A DNA stretch of 64,000 nt from G965202665 sp965243835. Its GTDB lineage: Bacteria; Actinomycetota; Acidimicrobiia; Spongiisociales; Spongiisociaceae. A model generated the notes under the pieces. It had not been told where the DNA came from and made no database searches. It saw nothing but the letters and a program-made list of their open reading frames with translations. This document shows positions 52,933 through 61,589 of the stretch, in pieces; within the stretch, counting starts at the first letter, position 1, and each line of letters opens with the position of its first letter. The stretch lies in NCBI GenBank assembly GCA_965243835.1, contig OZ251578.1, positions 1,798,001 through 1,862,000 on the forward strand, given 5' to 3'. Both the position numbers and the translations under genes were made by a program.

Positions 52933-54930
52933 CTATCTCTCCGTTTCCTCGCCCGCCTCCAGCGGGGTGACCGGCACTTGCAGCAAATGCTGCATGATGG
53001 CCCGGGCGGCCGGGGCGGCCACCGCCCCGCCCGAACCGCCTTCGTCCACCATCACCACCACCACCCACTGCGGATCGTCGGCGGGGACCAACCCGGCGAA
53101 CCAGGCGGTGGAGTCATGATAAACCCCGTCCTGGTCGGTGAAACTTTGGGCGGTGCCGGTTTTGCCGCTGATGCGGGCCGAAAGCGGACCCATTTCCTCG
53201 AAGGCCTTGCGGGCGGTGCCGGACTGCACTACCTCCGCCAGGTCCCGTTTCAGGGACTCCACCGCGGCCGGGGAAATATCCACCGTGCGCAACACGCGGG
53301 GGGTGTTGTCCAGGACCAACTCCCCCTCGGAGCCCACCACCCGGTCCACCACCCACGGCTGGTAGACGACCCCCCCGTTGACCAGGGAAGCGTAGGCCAC
53401 CGCCAACTGCAGGGGGGTGGACAGGATGGAACCCTGCCCCACCACCAGGCTCATCAGATCCCCGCCCAGCCAACCTTCGGGCCGCACCCGCCACGGCTGG
53501 GTGCGGCGCCACCGCTCGAACAACTCCCGGTCGGGCAGCACCCCCGGGTTCTCGAAAGGCAGGTCCACCTGGGAACGGCGCCCGAACCCGATCTGGTCCG
53601 CCCATTGCTGCACCACATCCTCCTGATCGGTGTGGCTGTAGGCCCGCCACACGGAAAGGGCGATCTCCCAGAAATAGATGTTGCAGGAACGTTGAAAGGC
53701 CCCATGCAGGTTCTGGCGGCCATCGTCCTCCGGATAGGTCCAGTTGCGCCACACCAGTTGCGACTGGTCCACGAAGTCGGCTTCCAGTTGCGCCGAACAT
53801 TCAATGGAGTCCTCGGCGGAAGCGGCCCCTTCCGGGAAAATGTTCTCCTCCAGGGCGGTTACGTAGGTGACCGCTTTAAAAGTGGAGGCGGGGGGTTTCA
53901 AGCCCTGGATGACCAGGTTGTTGAAAGATTGTTTCTCCGACAGCTCCTCAAAGGCGCTGATGTCGATTCCCCCCACGAAGGCCTGCGGGGCGAACGTCGG
54001 ATAGGAGGCCATGGCCCGCACCTCCCCGGTGTTCACCTCCAGCACCAGGGCGGCCGCCCGCTCGGTCGGCTGGGGAATCCGGGACGGGTCCTCCGGCGGG
54101 GTTTCCTCTTTCAGGGAGTTGGACAGGTCCACGGCCTCCACCAGCACCCGTTCCGCCACCTTCTGGGTGGGGATGTCCAAGGTGAGATGCACCGTGTCCC
54201 CCGGCACCGGGTCGATCTGCCCCACTTCCTCCAGGATTTCCCCGTTGGGGGCCTGCCGGTAGGAAATCCGCCCCAAATCCCCCTGCAAAAACTCGTCGTA
54301 CTCCAACTCCACCCCCTGTTTGCCCACCACCGTCTCCGCATCGATGTTGGGCAACCGCTCCAGGTCCTCCTGGTCGGGGAGGCCGATATGACCCAGCACA
54401 TGCCCCATCAGCTCCCCTTGCAGGTATTGGCGCACCGGCAGGATGCGCACCGCCACTCCGGGCAGGGTGCGGCGTTGCTCGATGATCTGGTAGGCGGCGT
54501 CGGCGTCGATGTCCATGTCGGAGATGACCGCCACATTTCCGGAACCGGCCGCTTCCAGAAGCGACCTGATTTCCACCGGGGTGACTTGCAACAGGCTGGC
54601 CAGGCGTTGAATGACGTCGTTCTCCCGCTCCACCGGCAACGCGGAGCGGTCCACTTCCAGCACGATGCGGGAGGTGGACACGGCCAGGGGAATGCCGTTG
54701 CGGTCCAGAATGGAACCGCGGGGGGCCTCCAGGTATTCCAGGGTGAGGATGTTGGCGTCCGCCTGCCGGGCCAGCTCCTCCCCCTCCACCAACTGCACGA
54801 ACCACAAACGGAAAAAGAGCACTACGAACAGGCCGGTGAACAGGGCCGCCAACACCGCCACCCGCCACCCGAACCGCACCGCCAGTCCGCCGCTCCCGGC
54901 CTCGCCCGCAGGGGATTTCACGGATTTCAC
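52933..54930 (-). CDS. mrdA: Penicillin-binding protein 2 (elongasome transpeptidase)
   Basis: A 665-aa class B PBP that cross-links peptidoglycan with RodA. One N-terminal membrane segment (about 24-44), a pedestal domain with PRGSILDRNG (70-79), and a transpeptidase domain with Ser349-x-x-Lys352 (STFK), SCN (415-417) and KTGTA near 590. Length and motif spacing are normal. GTG start overlaps the mreD stop (GTGA). The end is tightly linked to rodA. Confidence 0.96.
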   Translation of the reverse strand: MKSVKSPAGEAGSGGLAVRFGWRVAVLAALFTGLFVVLFFRLWFVQLVEGEELARQADANILTLEYLEAPRGSILDRNGIPLAVSTSRIVLEVDRSALPVERENDVIQRLASLLQVTPVEIRSLLEAAGSGNVAVISDMDIDADAAYQIIEQRRTLPGVAVRILPVRQYLQGELMGHVLGHIGLPDQEDLERLPNIDAETVVGKQGVELEYDEFLQGDLGRISYRQAPNGEILEEVGQIDPVPGDTVHLTLDIPTQKVAERVLVEAVDLSNSLKEETPPEDPSRIPQPTERAAALVLEVNTGEVRAMASYPTFAPQAFVGGIDISAFEELSEKQSFNNLVIQGLKPPASTFKAVTYVTALEENIFPEGAASAEDSIECSAQLEADFVDQSQLVWRNWTYPEDDGRQNLHGAFQRSCNIYFWEIALSVWRAYSHTDQEDVVQQWADQIGFGRRSQVDLPFENPGVLPDRELFERWRRTQPWRVRPEGWLGGDLMSLVVGQGSILSTPLQLAVAYASLVNGGVVYQPWVVDRVVGSEGELVLDNTPRVLRTVDISPAAVESLKRDLAEVVQSGTARKAFEEMGPLSARISGKTGTAQSFTDQDGVYHDSTAWFAGLVPADDPQWVVVVMVDEGGSGGAVAAPAARAIMQHLLQVPVTPLEAGEETER

Positions 54931-55436
54931 AGCAACAAGGCCCCCCGCGGCGCGCGCGGCCGCAACCAGCGGTTGGTCAAGGGAATCATGACCAGTCCCA
55001 GAAGCACGTTGTAGAGGGGAACCAACAGCAAGGTGGGAATTATATCCGGCGACCCCAGGGTCCCCTCTCCGAACAGGGTTCCCACCAGGGCCACGAGGAA
55101 CACCCCCAGCAACGACAGCAGCGCCGCCCCCAACAGCTGGTAGGAGATTCCGTAGTTCATGCGGGGGGCGGCCCGCACCGCGGCGAAGGCCACCAGGGTG
55201 GCCGCCATGGCCTGCAGTCCCAAGGGGGCGGTCCCCGACAGGTCGATCAGCAAACCCCCGGTGAATCCCAGCAACACGGCCGGGACTTCATCTATGTGAA
55301 AGGAGCAGGCGATTACCGCCAGCAAAACCAGGTCCGGCCCCACCCCCAACGGCCGCAGTTGGGCGAACACCGCCGTCTGCAACAAGAGGGCGGCCGCCGT
55401 CACCGCCGCCGCTTTCGCCACTTGGCGTCCGTTCAC
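54927..55436 (-). CDS. mreD: Rod shape-determining protein MreD
   Basis: A 169-aa integral membrane protein with about five hydrophobic helices and the MreD-like stretch GPDLVLLAVIACSFHIDEVPAVLLGFTGGLLIDL. GTG at 55436 overlaps the mreC stop as GTGA. MreD is poorly conserved, so the call rests on size, topology and position between mreC and mrdA. Confidence 0.9.
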   Translation of the reverse strand: MNGRQVAKAAAVTAAALLLQTAVFAQLRPLGVGPDLVLLAVIACSFHIDEVPAVLLGFTGGLLIDLSGTAPLGLQAMAATLVAFAAVRAAPRMNYGISYQLLGAALLSLLGVFLVALVGTLFGEGTLGSPDIIPTLLLVPLYNVLLGLVMIPLTNRWLRPRAPRGALLL

Positions 55437-56389
55437 GACCCTTCCTCCCCTTCCCCCGACGCCCCGGCCGGCTCTTCCGGTTCCGCCGGTTCCGGGGCCG
55501 GTTCGGACTGCGTCCCCTCCACCGCCCCCAAGCGCTCTTCCATCTGATCCGGGGAAGGCGGCCAGGGGATGACCGCCACGAACTCCAGACGTTCCAGGTC
55601 GGCCAACGGCTCCACCGGCACCTGGATGGCCCCGGACCGGGGAGAGGCGGACTCCCCCACCGTCCCCACCGCCAACCCCTTCGGGTAAGAATCCGAAGCC
55701 CCGTAGGGACCGAACGTTTCCAGATAATCGCCCGCCCACACCGGGGCCACGGCGTCCAGCACCGACAGGAGCAACCGTCCCGCCCCCTGCCCTTCCGCCA
55801 CCCCCCGGCGCCCGTCGGAAAGACGCACCGTCACCCCCGGGGCCCGCCGCGAAGTCACGGGGATCACCGTCGCCCCCGCCTCCGACACGTCGGCCACCAC
55901 CCCCACCAGGGCCCCCTGCGCGTCCACTACCGGTTGCCCTTCCTGCACCCCGTCCCTGGTTCCGGCGTCGATGATGTACGACTGGTCCAAAGCCCCCGCC
56001 CGCCCGGTGATCTCGGCGTTGACCGCCGTCTCCTGCAGGTCGTCGGACAGTTGCAATCCGAGCAGGGCCTCCAGTTCCGACACCCGCGACTGCAAATGGG
56101 CGGTCCCGGCCGACTCCCGCTCCAACTCCCGCAGGCGGTCCCGCAGCCTTTGGTTCTCCTGCCGGAGCCCGGCCAGGTTGGCCAAGCCGCCCGCGAAGTC
56201 CACAATCGGGTCCACGATGGCCGCCGCCGCCGACTGGACGGGGGAGAGCACGGTCTGCAAACCGTCCCGCATGGTGCCCCCCACCCCCCGGCTGGAGGAG
56301 CGGATGTCGAAGGTCATCAGCAACAGGGCGGCCGCCACCAATATCACGGTGACCAGCGCCGCCCGGTTGCCCGGAAAGCGGGGAACCAC
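55433..56389 (-). CDS. mreC: Rod shape-determining protein MreC
   Basis: A 318-aa membrane-anchored scaffold. One N-terminal membrane segment (about 9-26), a coiled coil (about 72-112; ENQRLRDRLRELERES), then two beta-barrel domains (QSYIIDAGTRDGVQEGQPVVDAQGALVGVV). The last 40 residues are Pro/Glu-rich. GTG start. Organises PBP2-RodA with MreB. Confidence 0.94.
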   Translation of the reverse strand: MVPRFPGNRAALVTVILVAAALLLMTFDIRSSSRGVGGTMRDGLQTVLSPVQSAAAAIVDPIVDFAGGLANLAGLRQENQRLRDRLRELERESAGTAHLQSRVSELEALLGLQLSDDLQETAVNAEITGRAGALDQSYIIDAGTRDGVQEGQPVVDAQGALVGVVADVSEAGATVIPVTSRRAPGVTVRLSDGRRGVAEGQGAGRLLLSVLDAVAPVWAGDYLETFGPYGASDSYPKGLAVGTVGESASPRSGAIQVPVEPLADLERLEFVAVIPWPPSPDQMEERLGAVEGTQSEPAPEPAEPEEPAGASGEGEEGS

Positions 56390-56429
56390 TTTTCATGCCC
56401 CCGGCGGACCGATGCGCCCGGCCGCTTTG

Positions 56430-57461
56430 CTACGGGCGGTTGGACGTATCGAGCACCGAATTCAGCACCTCGAACTCTTCGAGGCATTTGCCCGACCCGA
56501 TCACCACCGACTGCAGGGGCCGCTCGGCTATCACCACCGGCATATGGGTTTCGTAGTTGAGTCGGTGATCCAGCGACTTGAGCAGGGCCCCGCCGCCGGT
56601 GAGCACGATGCCGCTGTCCAACAGGTCGGCCGCCAACTCGGGCGGGGTGTGATCCAAGGTCTGGGTGACCGCATCCACGATGGAGGACACCGGTTCCTCC
56701 AAGGCGGCCCGCACCTCCTCGGAGGAAAGATAAATCGTTTTGGGCAAGCCCGACTCGTAGTCGCGTCCCCGCACCTCCACCGCCGGCTCGTCCTTGTAGG
56801 GGTAGGCGGACCCGATGGCCATTTTGATCTGCTCGGCGGTGCGGTCCCCCAAAGCCAGGTTGTGCTCCTTGCGCACCCAGTCCACGATCCGCTCGTCCAT
56901 TTCGTCCCCCCCCACCCGCACGCTTTTTTTAGCCACGATCCCCCCCAGGGAAATAACCGCCACTTCGGTGGTTCCCCCGCCGATGTCCACCACCATGGAA
57001 CCGAGCGGTTCGTGCACCGGCAACCCGCAACCGATGGCGGCCGCCATCGGCTCCTCGATGGTGTAGGCCCGCCGGGCTCCGGCGTGGTAGGCGGCCTCCT
57101 CCACCGCCCGCCGTTCCACCCCGGTGATGCCGGACGGGACGCAGATGACGATGCGGGGCTTGGCCCAGCGCCGTCGATGCACCTTCTGTATGAAATAGCG
57201 CAACATTCGTTCGGTGATGTCGAAATCGGCGATCACCCCGTCCCGCAGGGGGCGGATGGCCTTCACGTACTCGGGGGTGCGTCCGATCATGCGTTTGGCG
57301 TCCATGCCCACCGCCAAGGCCTTGGAGGTGCGGGTGTCGATGGCCACCACCGACGGCTCGTTCAACACCACCCCCCGATTGCGCACGTAAACCAGGGTAT
57401 TGGCGGTGCCCAAGTCAATGGCCATGTCCTGCCCGACGAAGAAAATGGAATTATCGGCCAA
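56430..57461 (-). CDS. mreB: Rod shape-determining protein MreB
   Basis: A 343-aa bacterial actin that positions wall synthesis. Phosphate 1 motif IDLGTANTLVYV, the adenosine region GGGALLKSLD, and VDIGGGTTEVAVISLGG are present. The start appears to be TTG at 57461, which gives the normal N-terminus (ADNSIFFVGQDMAIDLGTANT). A promoter is seen upstream, so the mre operon can be read independently of ndk. Confidence 0.96.
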   Translation of the reverse strand: MADNSIFFVGQDMAIDLGTANTLVYVRNRGVVLNEPSVVAIDTRTSKALAVGMDAKRMIGRTPEYVKAIRPLRDGVIADFDITERMLRYFIQKVHRRRWAKPRIVICVPSGITGVERRAVEEAAYHAGARRAYTIEEPMAAAIGCGLPVHEPLGSMVVDIGGGTTEVAVISLGGIVAKKSVRVGGDEMDERIVDWVRKEHNLALGDRTAEQIKMAIGSAYPYKDEPAVEVRGRDYESGLPKTIYLSSEEVRAALEEPVSSIVDAVTQTLDHTPPELAADLLDSGIVLTGGGALLKSLDHRLNYETHMPVVIAERPLQSVVIGSGKCLEEFEVLNSVLDTSNRP

Positions 57462-57493
57462 CCGGAACCTCGGTTTTGATAGCGGTTATCGTC

Positions 57494-57523
57494 ATTCTAC
57501 CCTAGATTTTTCTTATCGTTAAA
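57494..57523 (-). promoter_or_regulatory. Promoter for the mreB operon
   Basis: On the leftward strand TTTAAC and TAGAAT are 18 bases apart, about 35 nt before the mreB start. The region is AT-rich against its surroundings. Confidence 0.5.
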
Positions 57524-57584
57524 CCCGCTTCCCGGTAGGAAAAAACGAGTCCGGTTAGTATTTTTTTCCCGTTCCGGCGGTTTT

Positions 57585-57992
57585 TCAGCGGGGAAACCAG
57601 ACCGCCAGCTCCCGTTCCGCGGAGGCGGCGCTGTCGGAGCCGTGCACCAGGTTCTCCTGCACGTCCAACCCGTAGTCGCCCCGGATGGTGCCCGGTCCCG
57701 CCTGCACCGGATCGGTGGCCCCCATCAAGGCCCGGGCGGCGGCCACCGCCGCCGGACCCGACCACTCCATGGCCACCACCGGACCCGAGGTGATGAACTC
57801 CAACAGCGACTCGTAGAAGGGCTTGCCCAGATGTTCGGCGTAATGGGCGGCGGCCGTCTCCCGGTCGGGGAGGCGCATCTCCATTCGCTCCAAGCGCAAA
57901 CCCTTGGCCTCCAAGCGGGAGATTATCTCCCCCGCCAGGGCCCGGCGCACCCCGTCCGGTTTGACCATTATGAACGTGCTTTCCCGTGCCAT
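57585..57992 (-). CDS. ndk: Nucleoside diphosphate kinase
   Basis: A 135-aa enzyme that balances nucleoside triphosphate pools by ping-pong phosphotransfer through His117 in NLVHGSD. The family N-terminus ESTFIMVKPDGVRR and GATDPVQAGPGTIRGDYG are conserved. Between folC and mreB, as in many actinobacteria. Confidence 0.97.
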   Translation of the reverse strand: MARESTFIMVKPDGVRRALAGEIISRLEAKGLRLERMEMRLPDRETAAAHYAEHLGKPFYESLLEFITSGPVVAMEWSGPAAVAAARALMGATDPVQAGPGTIRGDYGLDVQENLVHGSDSAASAERELAVWFPR

Positions 57993-58092
57993 TTCGACCC
58001 TCGTCTCCCGTATGTCTTGTTTGTCCCGGATTGCCCGGCCCGTCGCCGTCGCCGACCCGCAAGGGTAACAGGAACCGCGACCGGGCGGGCGG

Positions 58093-59337
58093 TCAGCCCC
58101 GCAGATGGGCGCGGGCCTCCCCCGCCGCGTACAGGGAACCGAACACCAGTATCGCCTCCTGCGGGGCGGTCCACCGCCGGGCCCTGTCCAGGGCGGCCGC
58201 CACCGTCGGCTCGCAGGCGAGGGGGAGGCCGGGAAAGGCCTCCTCCAAAGCGGCCAGCACCCGCTCGGGGGGCAGGGCCCGGGGATTGTCGACCGCGCCC
58301 GCCACCGCCCGCACGGCCATCTCCGCGAAGGGCTCCAGCATAGCGGGCAGGTCCTTGTCGGCCATCGCCGCCACCGCCAGCGTCCAATCCAAGCAGGGCA
58401 TTTCCTCTTGCAGGGCGGCGGCCAGGCCGGCCGCGGCCTGCGGGTTGTGGGCCCCGTCGATCATCAGCAGGGGCTCCCGGCCCGCCGTCTCCATCCGGCC
58501 CGGAACCCGCACCGCCCGCAGCCCCCGTCGTACCGCATCGGGCGGCAACTCCCTTCCCAGCAACTCCTCCGCCGCCGCCGTGGCCACCGCCGCGTTCACC
58601 GTCTGATGGCGCCCGTGCAGGGGCAGGAACAAATCCGGGTAGCGCCCGTACGCCCCCTCTATGTCGATGTACCAGCCTCCCACCGCCATCCGCGTTTGCG
58701 TCAAACGGAAATCGCGGTCGTAGGCCGACCAGCGGCCCCCGGCGCGGGCGGCGGTCTCCCGGGCCAGATCCTCCGCTTCCTCCGGCAGGGGGCCGGTGAC
58801 CAACGCCGCCCCCGGTTTCACGATGGCCAATTTCTCGGCCGCGATGCGGGCGATGGTATCCCCCAGATAGTCGGTGTGATCGAGGGCCACCCCGGTGAGG
58901 ACGGCCACCTCCCCGGCCGCGGCGTTGGTGGCGTCCAAGCGCCCTCCCATGCCCGTTTCCACCGCCGCCGCATCCACCGCCGCCGCCGCGAAAAAGGCGA
59001 ATGCCCCGGCGGTGGTCAACTCGAAGTAGGTGGGACGCTCCCCGGTTTCGGCTTCCAACAGGTCCGCAAACGGGGCCGCGTCGGTCATCGCCTGCGCAAA
59101 GTCCTCCGGGGAGGCGGTTTCCCCGCCCGCCCCGTAGCGCTCCTCCACCCGTTCCAAGTGGGGGGAAATGTAGGAGCCGGATTTCAGGCCCAGGGACTCG
59201 AGGAGGGCGGCCGCCATCAGGGTGACGCTGGTCTTGCCGTTGGTGCCCGCCACATGTATGAGCGGACAGCCCCGGTGGGGGGACCCCATCATTTCCAGCA
59301 ACCGGCCGATCCGTTCCAGACCGGGCCGCCGGCCCAA
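58093..59337 (-). CDS. folC: Bifunctional folylpolyglutamate synthase/dihydrofolate synthase; start anomalous
   Basis: A Mur-ligase-type enzyme adding glutamate to folates. P-loop VAGTNGKTS is near residue 30, with YISPHLERVEERY, ETGMGGRLDATN, ALDHTDYLG and DGAHNP. The coordinates start at TTG (59337), giving 414 aa, but homologous residues continue upstream (DYAQAVSYLDDRIGLGRRPGL) with no ATG, GTG or TTG in that frame before a stop. A GTG at 59389 after GGGGAGG is one frame off. The true start is therefore either a rare ACG (59382) or the GTG with a one-base indel. Confidence 0.9.
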   Translation of the reverse strand: MGRRPGLERIGRLLEMMGSPHRGCPLIHVAGTNGKTSVTLMAAALLESLGLKSGSYISPHLERVEERYGAGGETASPEDFAQAMTDAAPFADLLEAETGERPTYFELTTAGAFAFFAAAAVDAAAVETGMGGRLDATNAAAGEVAVLTGVALDHTDYLGDTIARIAAEKLAIVKPGAALVTGPLPEEAEDLARETAARAGGRWSAYDRDFRLTQTRMAVGGWYIDIEGAYGRYPDLFLPLHGRHQTVNAAVATAAAEELLGRELPPDAVRRGLRAVRVPGRMETAGREPLLMIDGAHNPQAAAGLAAALQEEMPCLDWTLAVAAMADKDLPAMLEPFAEMAVRAVAGAVDNPRALPPERVLAALEEAFPGLPLACEPTVAAALDRARRWTAPQEAILVFGSLYAAGEARAHLRG

Positions 59338-59456
59338 ACCGATGCGGTCGTCCAGATAGGAGACCGCCTGCGCGTAGTCCGTAAGCCACCTCCCCGAACG
59401 AGACGGCGACGCGGTGGCGCGCCGCCGTCCCTAATTCTAGTCCGGGCGATCCCCGG

Positions 59457-61412
59457 TTACGGGATAATCAACACCCACCCGATCCGGATCAGATCCGCGT
59501 TGCGGAGCGAACCGCCGTAGGACTGGGCCCGCCCCTTGTTGGCCTCGAAAATCTCCGGCCAGCGGGACTCGTCCCCCCACTGGTTGCGGGCGATGCGGCG
59601 CAGGCTGTCCCCGGGCCGCACCTTGTATTCCACCGGGGGCTCCTGGGCCGTGATCCGTCCTTCTCCCCCCTCCGGATAAGCGGCGGCCGTTACCAAACCG
59701 GACAGGTCGTCCCGGATGTAATCGGCGAGGGCGGCCTGGTAGGAGATCCCCAGCTGGGTGAACTCCACATCGGCCAGCGGGTAACAGTCCCCGCCGCCCG
59801 CCAGGAAGTTAATGGTGGCCAAACCCACCTCCGGACCGGGGACCACTTCCCCGTCCCGCACGATTTCCGTTCCGTCGTCCAGCGTAACCTGCCGCACCCG
59901 GGACCCCGCCTCGCCGGTCAACTCGCATTCGCCGTCCCGGTTGATCTCCCGGGCCGGGGCGGAGGGGTCGAAGACCAGGGTCATCCCGGAGATCTGGGCG
60001 AACTGCCCGCCCGCCCCCGGAATCCGGTCCACAGCCTGCTCCAACAGCACGTGCAGGGTCTCCCTGCTTACCTGGGCCGTTACCAGGAAGTTGCGGAAGG
60101 GGGCGATGTCCCAGGTGTCCCCCAGGGTGATCTCCCCGGCGGGTATGACCGCGTCGTTGCGAATGCCGCCGCCGTTCTGAATGGCCACGTCCGGGGCCTT
60201 GGCTCCGAATTGGGGGGCCAGTTTGACGGCCGCGGCCCGCAGGGCGTCGGCGTGCAGGTTTCCCTGGTTGGTGGAGGTGGTGCGCACCATGGAGCGGCGC
60301 CCGTCCAGGTCCACTTCGCTGCGCCCGATGACCGTGTTGTCGATTTCGGACACCGCCGCCTGCAACGGATCCACCACCTGCGCCTGCACGGTCCCGTCCG
60401 GGTCAACGTCGGGCCCCACCCCGTGCGAGGAACCTTCGGCGCTCACCATTTTGCCCGCCGCATCGAAGACTACGTTCAACTCGCCCAGGCAACGATAGCC
60501 GCCGGGGGCGGTGATCACCGGCGTCTGCGCGCCCGTCGCATCGGTGCGGATAATCGGATAGGGATGGACCGCCTCTTCCCCCGCCAGGCAGGTGTCGCCC
60601 TCGTTGGCCAGCAGATCGTCCCCGCCGCCGGCGATCACCACATCCACGTCCGACAGTTCCCCGACCAGCTCCAGCTCTTCGTTCACGTCTTGCAGGTGGC
60701 TGATCAGGATTATCTTGTTCACTCCGTCGCCGGTCAGCCGTTCCGCTTCCCGGTTGACGGCGGTCAGCACGTCCGACACTTTCACCACCCCCGGGGAGGA
60801 AATGTTGGGCAACTGCTGCGTGACCGCCCCGATCACCCCGATGCGCTCCCCGCCGGTTTCCACCACCGTGGAGGCGGCCACCCGCCCCTCCTCCGCCAAG
60901 GCCGTCATGGCCGGGGAGGCGGAGAAGTCCAGGTTGGCGGACAGGAAAGGAACCGCCGGGTCGAAACCGGAGATGAAGCGGGCCGCGTTTTCGGGACCGA
61001 AATCGAAGTCGTGGTTGCCCAGGGCCATGGCGTCGTAGAGGCCGCTCAGGGCCACCGCGTCGTACCAGGGGCCTTCCCGGTCCAGGGAAATGGCCAACTC
61101 CTGGGAGGCGAGGAAGTTGTCGCCGGAGGTGAGGGTGATCACCCCGTTGCCCGCCTCCGCGGCCGCCGCCTGCCTGCCTTTCAGGAAAGTGGCGAAGCGG
61201 GCTATGCCCGGAAAGCCGGCTTCCTGATCGGGAAGGAGCTTGGACTCCCCGTCGTTGTTGTGCAGTATGGTCAACGTGAAGTTGTCGTCGTCCTCTTGGG
61301 CCGACGCGGCCGTCGCCAGGGCGAGAACCGCCGCCGCCGACAGCGCCAGGACCGCTCCCCACGCCGTGGTCCGCCTCCTCCGAATCCGTTGACCCCTCTG
61401 TCCCGTAAGCAC
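59457..61412 (-). CDS. Secreted 5'-nucleotidase (UshA family) with C-terminal LysM domain
   Basis: A 651-aa exported enzyme. Signal peptide to about 38 (ATAASA-QED). The metallophosphatase domain has ILHNNDGESKLL, TSGDNFLASQE, LGNHDFDFG and SHLQDV; the 5'-nucleotidase C-domain has IQNGGGIRNDAVIPAGEITLGD. A LysM-like domain covers about 598-650 (YKVRPGDSLRRIARNQWGDESRWPEIFEANKG), which should hold the enzyme on peptidoglycan. The role is phosphate and nucleoside scavenging. It lies between valS and folC, which are often adjacent in other actinobacteria. Confidence 0.9.
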   Translation of the reverse strand: MLTGQRGQRIRRRRTTAWGAVLALSAAAVLALATAASAQEDDDNFTLTILHNNDGESKLLPDQEAGFPGIARFATFLKGRQAAAAEAGNGVITLTSGDNFLASQELAISLDREGPWYDAVALSGLYDAMALGNHDFDFGPENAARFISGFDPAVPFLSANLDFSASPAMTALAEEGRVAASTVVETGGERIGVIGAVTQQLPNISSPGVVKVSDVLTAVNREAERLTGDGVNKIILISHLQDVNEELELVGELSDVDVVIAGGGDDLLANEGDTCLAGEEAVHPYPIIRTDATGAQTPVITAPGGYRCLGELNVVFDAAGKMVSAEGSSHGVGPDVDPDGTVQAQVVDPLQAAVSEIDNTVIGRSEVDLDGRRSMVRTTSTNQGNLHADALRAAAVKLAPQFGAKAPDVAIQNGGGIRNDAVIPAGEITLGDTWDIAPFRNFLVTAQVSRETLHVLLEQAVDRIPGAGGQFAQISGMTLVFDPSAPAREINRDGECELTGEAGSRVRQVTLDDGTEIVRDGEVVPGPEVGLATINFLAGGGDCYPLADVEFTQLGISYQAALADYIRDDLSGLVTAAAYPEGGEGRITAQEPPVEYKVRPGDSLRRIARNQWGDESRWPEIFEANKGRAQSYGGSLRNADLIRIGWVLIIP

Positions 61413-61589
61413 TTTGGCTCCTCCTTGTAATTGATCGGCGGGCCGCTCCTCCGCCGGGTGGGCGGGCGACTCGGGACCAGCCTATACCATCCCGGTGACG
61501 CAAAAACCCCAACCAGGCGGAATTCGCCGGTTTTGGCGATTATTTTCCCCGGCGGGCTCCGGAGGAGGGCCGCAACCCGCAAAACGGGC

